In this document: piece after piece, positions 62,560 to 64,000 of the stretch | Layout of the letters: each line of letters begins with the position of its first letter | Position numbering within the stretch: the first letter of the stretch is position 1 | Origin: Vibrio hippocampi | GTDB taxonomy: Bacteria; Pseudomonadota; Gammaproteobacteria; Enterobacterales; Vibrionaceae | Length of the DNA stretch: 64,000 nt | NCBI RefSeq assembly: GCF_921292975.1 | Contig: NZ_CAKLCM010000002.1 | Span: forward strand, 1,984,001-2,048,000 | Reading direction: 5' to 3' | Notes under the pieces: generated by a model | The model's database searches: none | Told to the model about the DNA's origin: nothing | What the model saw: only the letters and a program-made list of their open reading frames with translations | Position numbers and translations under genes: made by a program

Positions 62560-64000
62560 GTGAAAGCTATCCTCCTCAGCTTATGTGTTTTGCTGTCCTC
62601 CCTTCCTGTTTCCGCACTTGAGCTTACCCCTCTGGGGAATACTCCCTATACTGGAGACCTTGATACTCTCGTAGAAAAACGGGTAGTACGAGTGTTAGTT
62701 TCTGCAGATCTTGGTTTTTACTATATCGAAAAAGGACAACCGAAAGGGGTCGGAGCGGAGTTGCTATCCCATTTTGAGAGCAGTTTGCAAAAACAGCATC
62801 CCAAAGTAAAAGTACAAGTGATCCCTGTACCCAGAGATGATCTACTGCCTTCCTTGGTGAATGGCTACGGCGATCTGGTGGTTGCCAATCTCACCATCAC
62901 CCCGCAACGAAAAGAGTTTGTCGAGTTTAGCGATCCTGCGGTTCAAAACATCAGTGAGTTTATTGTGACTGGCTCCGACTACCCTAACCTTGAATCCGCC
63001 TACGACTTGAGTGGTAAAGAAGTGTGGGTACGAGGAAGTTCCAGCTACTTCGAGAGCCTGCAACAGATCAACCAGCAACTTCAACAACAAGGCAAAACGC
63101 CCATATTCATCAAATATCTAGAGGAAACAATACAAGACTATGAGTTGATAGAGATGCTGAAACTCGATTATATCAGTGCAACCGTATTAGATAGCCACAA
63201 AGCCTTTTTCTGGAAAAAAACCTTTGAAGATCTCAATATTCATCAAGATATTCCCATTCGAACTGACGGCCAAATCGCCTGGGCAATACGAAAAAACTCT
63301 CCTGACCTACTCAAAGTGATCAACGGTTTTATCAAAACAGCGAAAGAAGGCACCTTGCTCGGTAATGTCATCTATCAAAGATACATGGAAAGTACGTCTT
63401 GGTTCTCTAGAGTACTAGCGCCCAGTCATATAGCGCAATTAGAAAAACTAGCCTCACTGTTTAAAAAGTACGCGGATATGTATGACTTTGACTTTTTAAT
63501 GTTAGGAGCAATGGCATTTCAAGAGTCAAAACTCAATCAAAATACCGTATCGGCAAAAGGTGCTGTCGGTATCATGCAAATTCTGCCAAGCACAGCGAAA
63601 GATCCAAACGTCAATATCGGCAACATCAACAATGTTGAGAACAATATCCATGCTGGCACCAAATACCTGCGCTTTCTTGAAGACCGATATTTTAGCGACC
63701 CTGAAATAAGCGATGACGATCGTGTCTACCTATCACTCGCGGCCTATAATGCGGGTCCAGGTAATATCAGTCGTATGAGAACACTGGCAAAACAACAAGG
63801 CTATGACCCTAATCGATGGTTTAATCATGTAGAAGTGATAACACGACGCTATATTGGTTCAGAGCCCATTACCTATGTCGCCAATATCAATCGGTATTAC
63901 GTGATATACAAACAGTTAGCCTCGCTACAACAGATTCGTCGTGAACAGCAAGCCAATAACAGTGATGGTCATCCTTCGGCTTTGTTGGATCTCTATCGCA
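62560..64000 (+). CDS. mltF: MltF-type lytic transglycosylase (3' end outside window)
   Basis: Membrane-bound murein transglycosylase with a solute-binding regulatory domain. Read directly from a GTG at 62560 the frame stays open for 480 codons to the window edge. It has a signal peptide (VKAILLSLCVLLSSLPVSA), an SBP_bac_3 domain (about 42-270) and an SLT domain with catalytic Glu322 in AMAFQESKL, GAVGIMQILPSTAK and LAAYNAGPGNISR. E. coli MltF is 518 residues, so only a short tail is likely missing. The GTG start is inferred from the signal peptide; the ribosome binding site is weak. It could be a close MltF paralogue rather than the orthologue. Confidence 0.88.
   Translation, partial: MKAILLSLCVLLSSLPVSALELTPLGNTPYTGDLDTLVEKRVVRVLVSADLGFYYIEKGQPKGVGAELLSHFESSLQKQHPKVKVQVIPVPRDDLLPSLVNGYGDLVVANLTITPQRKEFVEFSDPAVQNISEFIVTGSDYPNLESAYDLSGKEVWVRGSSSYFESLQQINQQLQQQGKTPIFIKYLEETIQDYELIEMLKLDYISATVLDSHKAFFWKKTFEDLNIHQDIPIRTDGQIAWAIRKNSPDLLKVINGFIKTAKEGTLLGNVIYQRYMESTSWFSRVLAPSHIAQLEKLASLFKKYADMYDFDFLMLGAMAFQESKLNQNTVSAKGAVGIMQILPSTAKDPNVNIGNINNVENNIHAGTKYLRFLEDRYFSDPEISDDDRVYLSLAAYNAGPGNISRMRTLAKQQGYDPNRWFNHVEVITRRYIGSEPITYVANINRYYVIYKQLASLQQIRREQQANNSDGHPSALLDLYR

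Overview
The window is chromosomal DNA from a Vibrio (Gammaproteobacteria, Vibrionaceae). The main evidence is the run hpt - luxR/hapR-type master regulator - lpdA/aceF/aceE/pdhR, an adjoining pilABCD cluster, a LuxM-type acyl-homoserine-lactone synthase paired with a LuxN-type hybrid kinase, and protein sequences very close to Vibrio and E. coli orthologues. I cannot name the species. Almost everything is core genome; the only mobile-element trace found is a decayed IS630-type transposase tail beside the rRNA operon.

Layout. 1-3.8 kb: the 5' two thirds of glnE and the yadGH ABC exporter (minus). 4.1-6.6 kb: carbonic anhydrase, hpt, then the quorum-sensing master regulator luxR/hapR, whose leader carries a probable Qrr small-RNA pairing site over the ribosome binding site. 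6.7-13.9 kb: the pyruvate dehydrogenase operon pdhR-aceE-aceF-lpdA (minus), with a perfect PdhR operator and an FNR-like site upstream. 14.4-22.3 kb: ampD (minus), then nadC, pilA, pilB, pilC, pilD, coaE, zapD, yacG (plus). 22.3-26 kb: rpsP-rimM-trmD-rplS and ffh (minus). 26.1-28.3 kb: ypjD and yfjD (plus). 28.3-32.5 kb: luxN and luxM (minus, overlapping by 8 nt). 32.7-36.4 kb: metH with a MetJ operator. 36.7-37.9 kb: a CPA1 Na+/H+ antiporter.

38-50.5 kb: two homologous tRNA clusters (Phe/Thr/Asn) about 12 kb apart in direct orientation. They flank mutY-yggX-mltC (minus), trmB, glsB (plus), the minus-strand operon yggS-proC-yggT-yggU-DUF4426-rdgB-hemW, and pilT-pilU (plus). 51.2-57.1 kb: a complete minus-strand rRNA operon, 16S-tRNAIle-tRNAAla-23S-5S-tRNAAsp, with tandem promoters, two boxA sites and a strong terminator. 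57.2-61.6 kb: rluD-pgeF-clpB (minus), with a heat-shock-like promoter before clpB. 61.7-64 kb: bamD, then an MltF-type lytic transglycosylase that runs off the end.

How the parts connect. LuxM and LuxN would make and sense an AHL signal, and the LuxN signal would be expected to pass through LuxU/LuxO and the Qrr RNAs (not in this window) to the luxR leader found here, so the top and bottom of one quorum-sensing circuit lie about 25 kb apart. pilABCD plus pilTU give a type IVa pilus with assembly and retraction motors. No CRISPR array, prophage, integron or clear genomic island was seen. The least expected features are the extra degenerate receiver-like domain in LuxN, the luxMN position between yfjD and metH, the long direct repeats formed by the tRNA clusters, and small tandem and inverted repeats.
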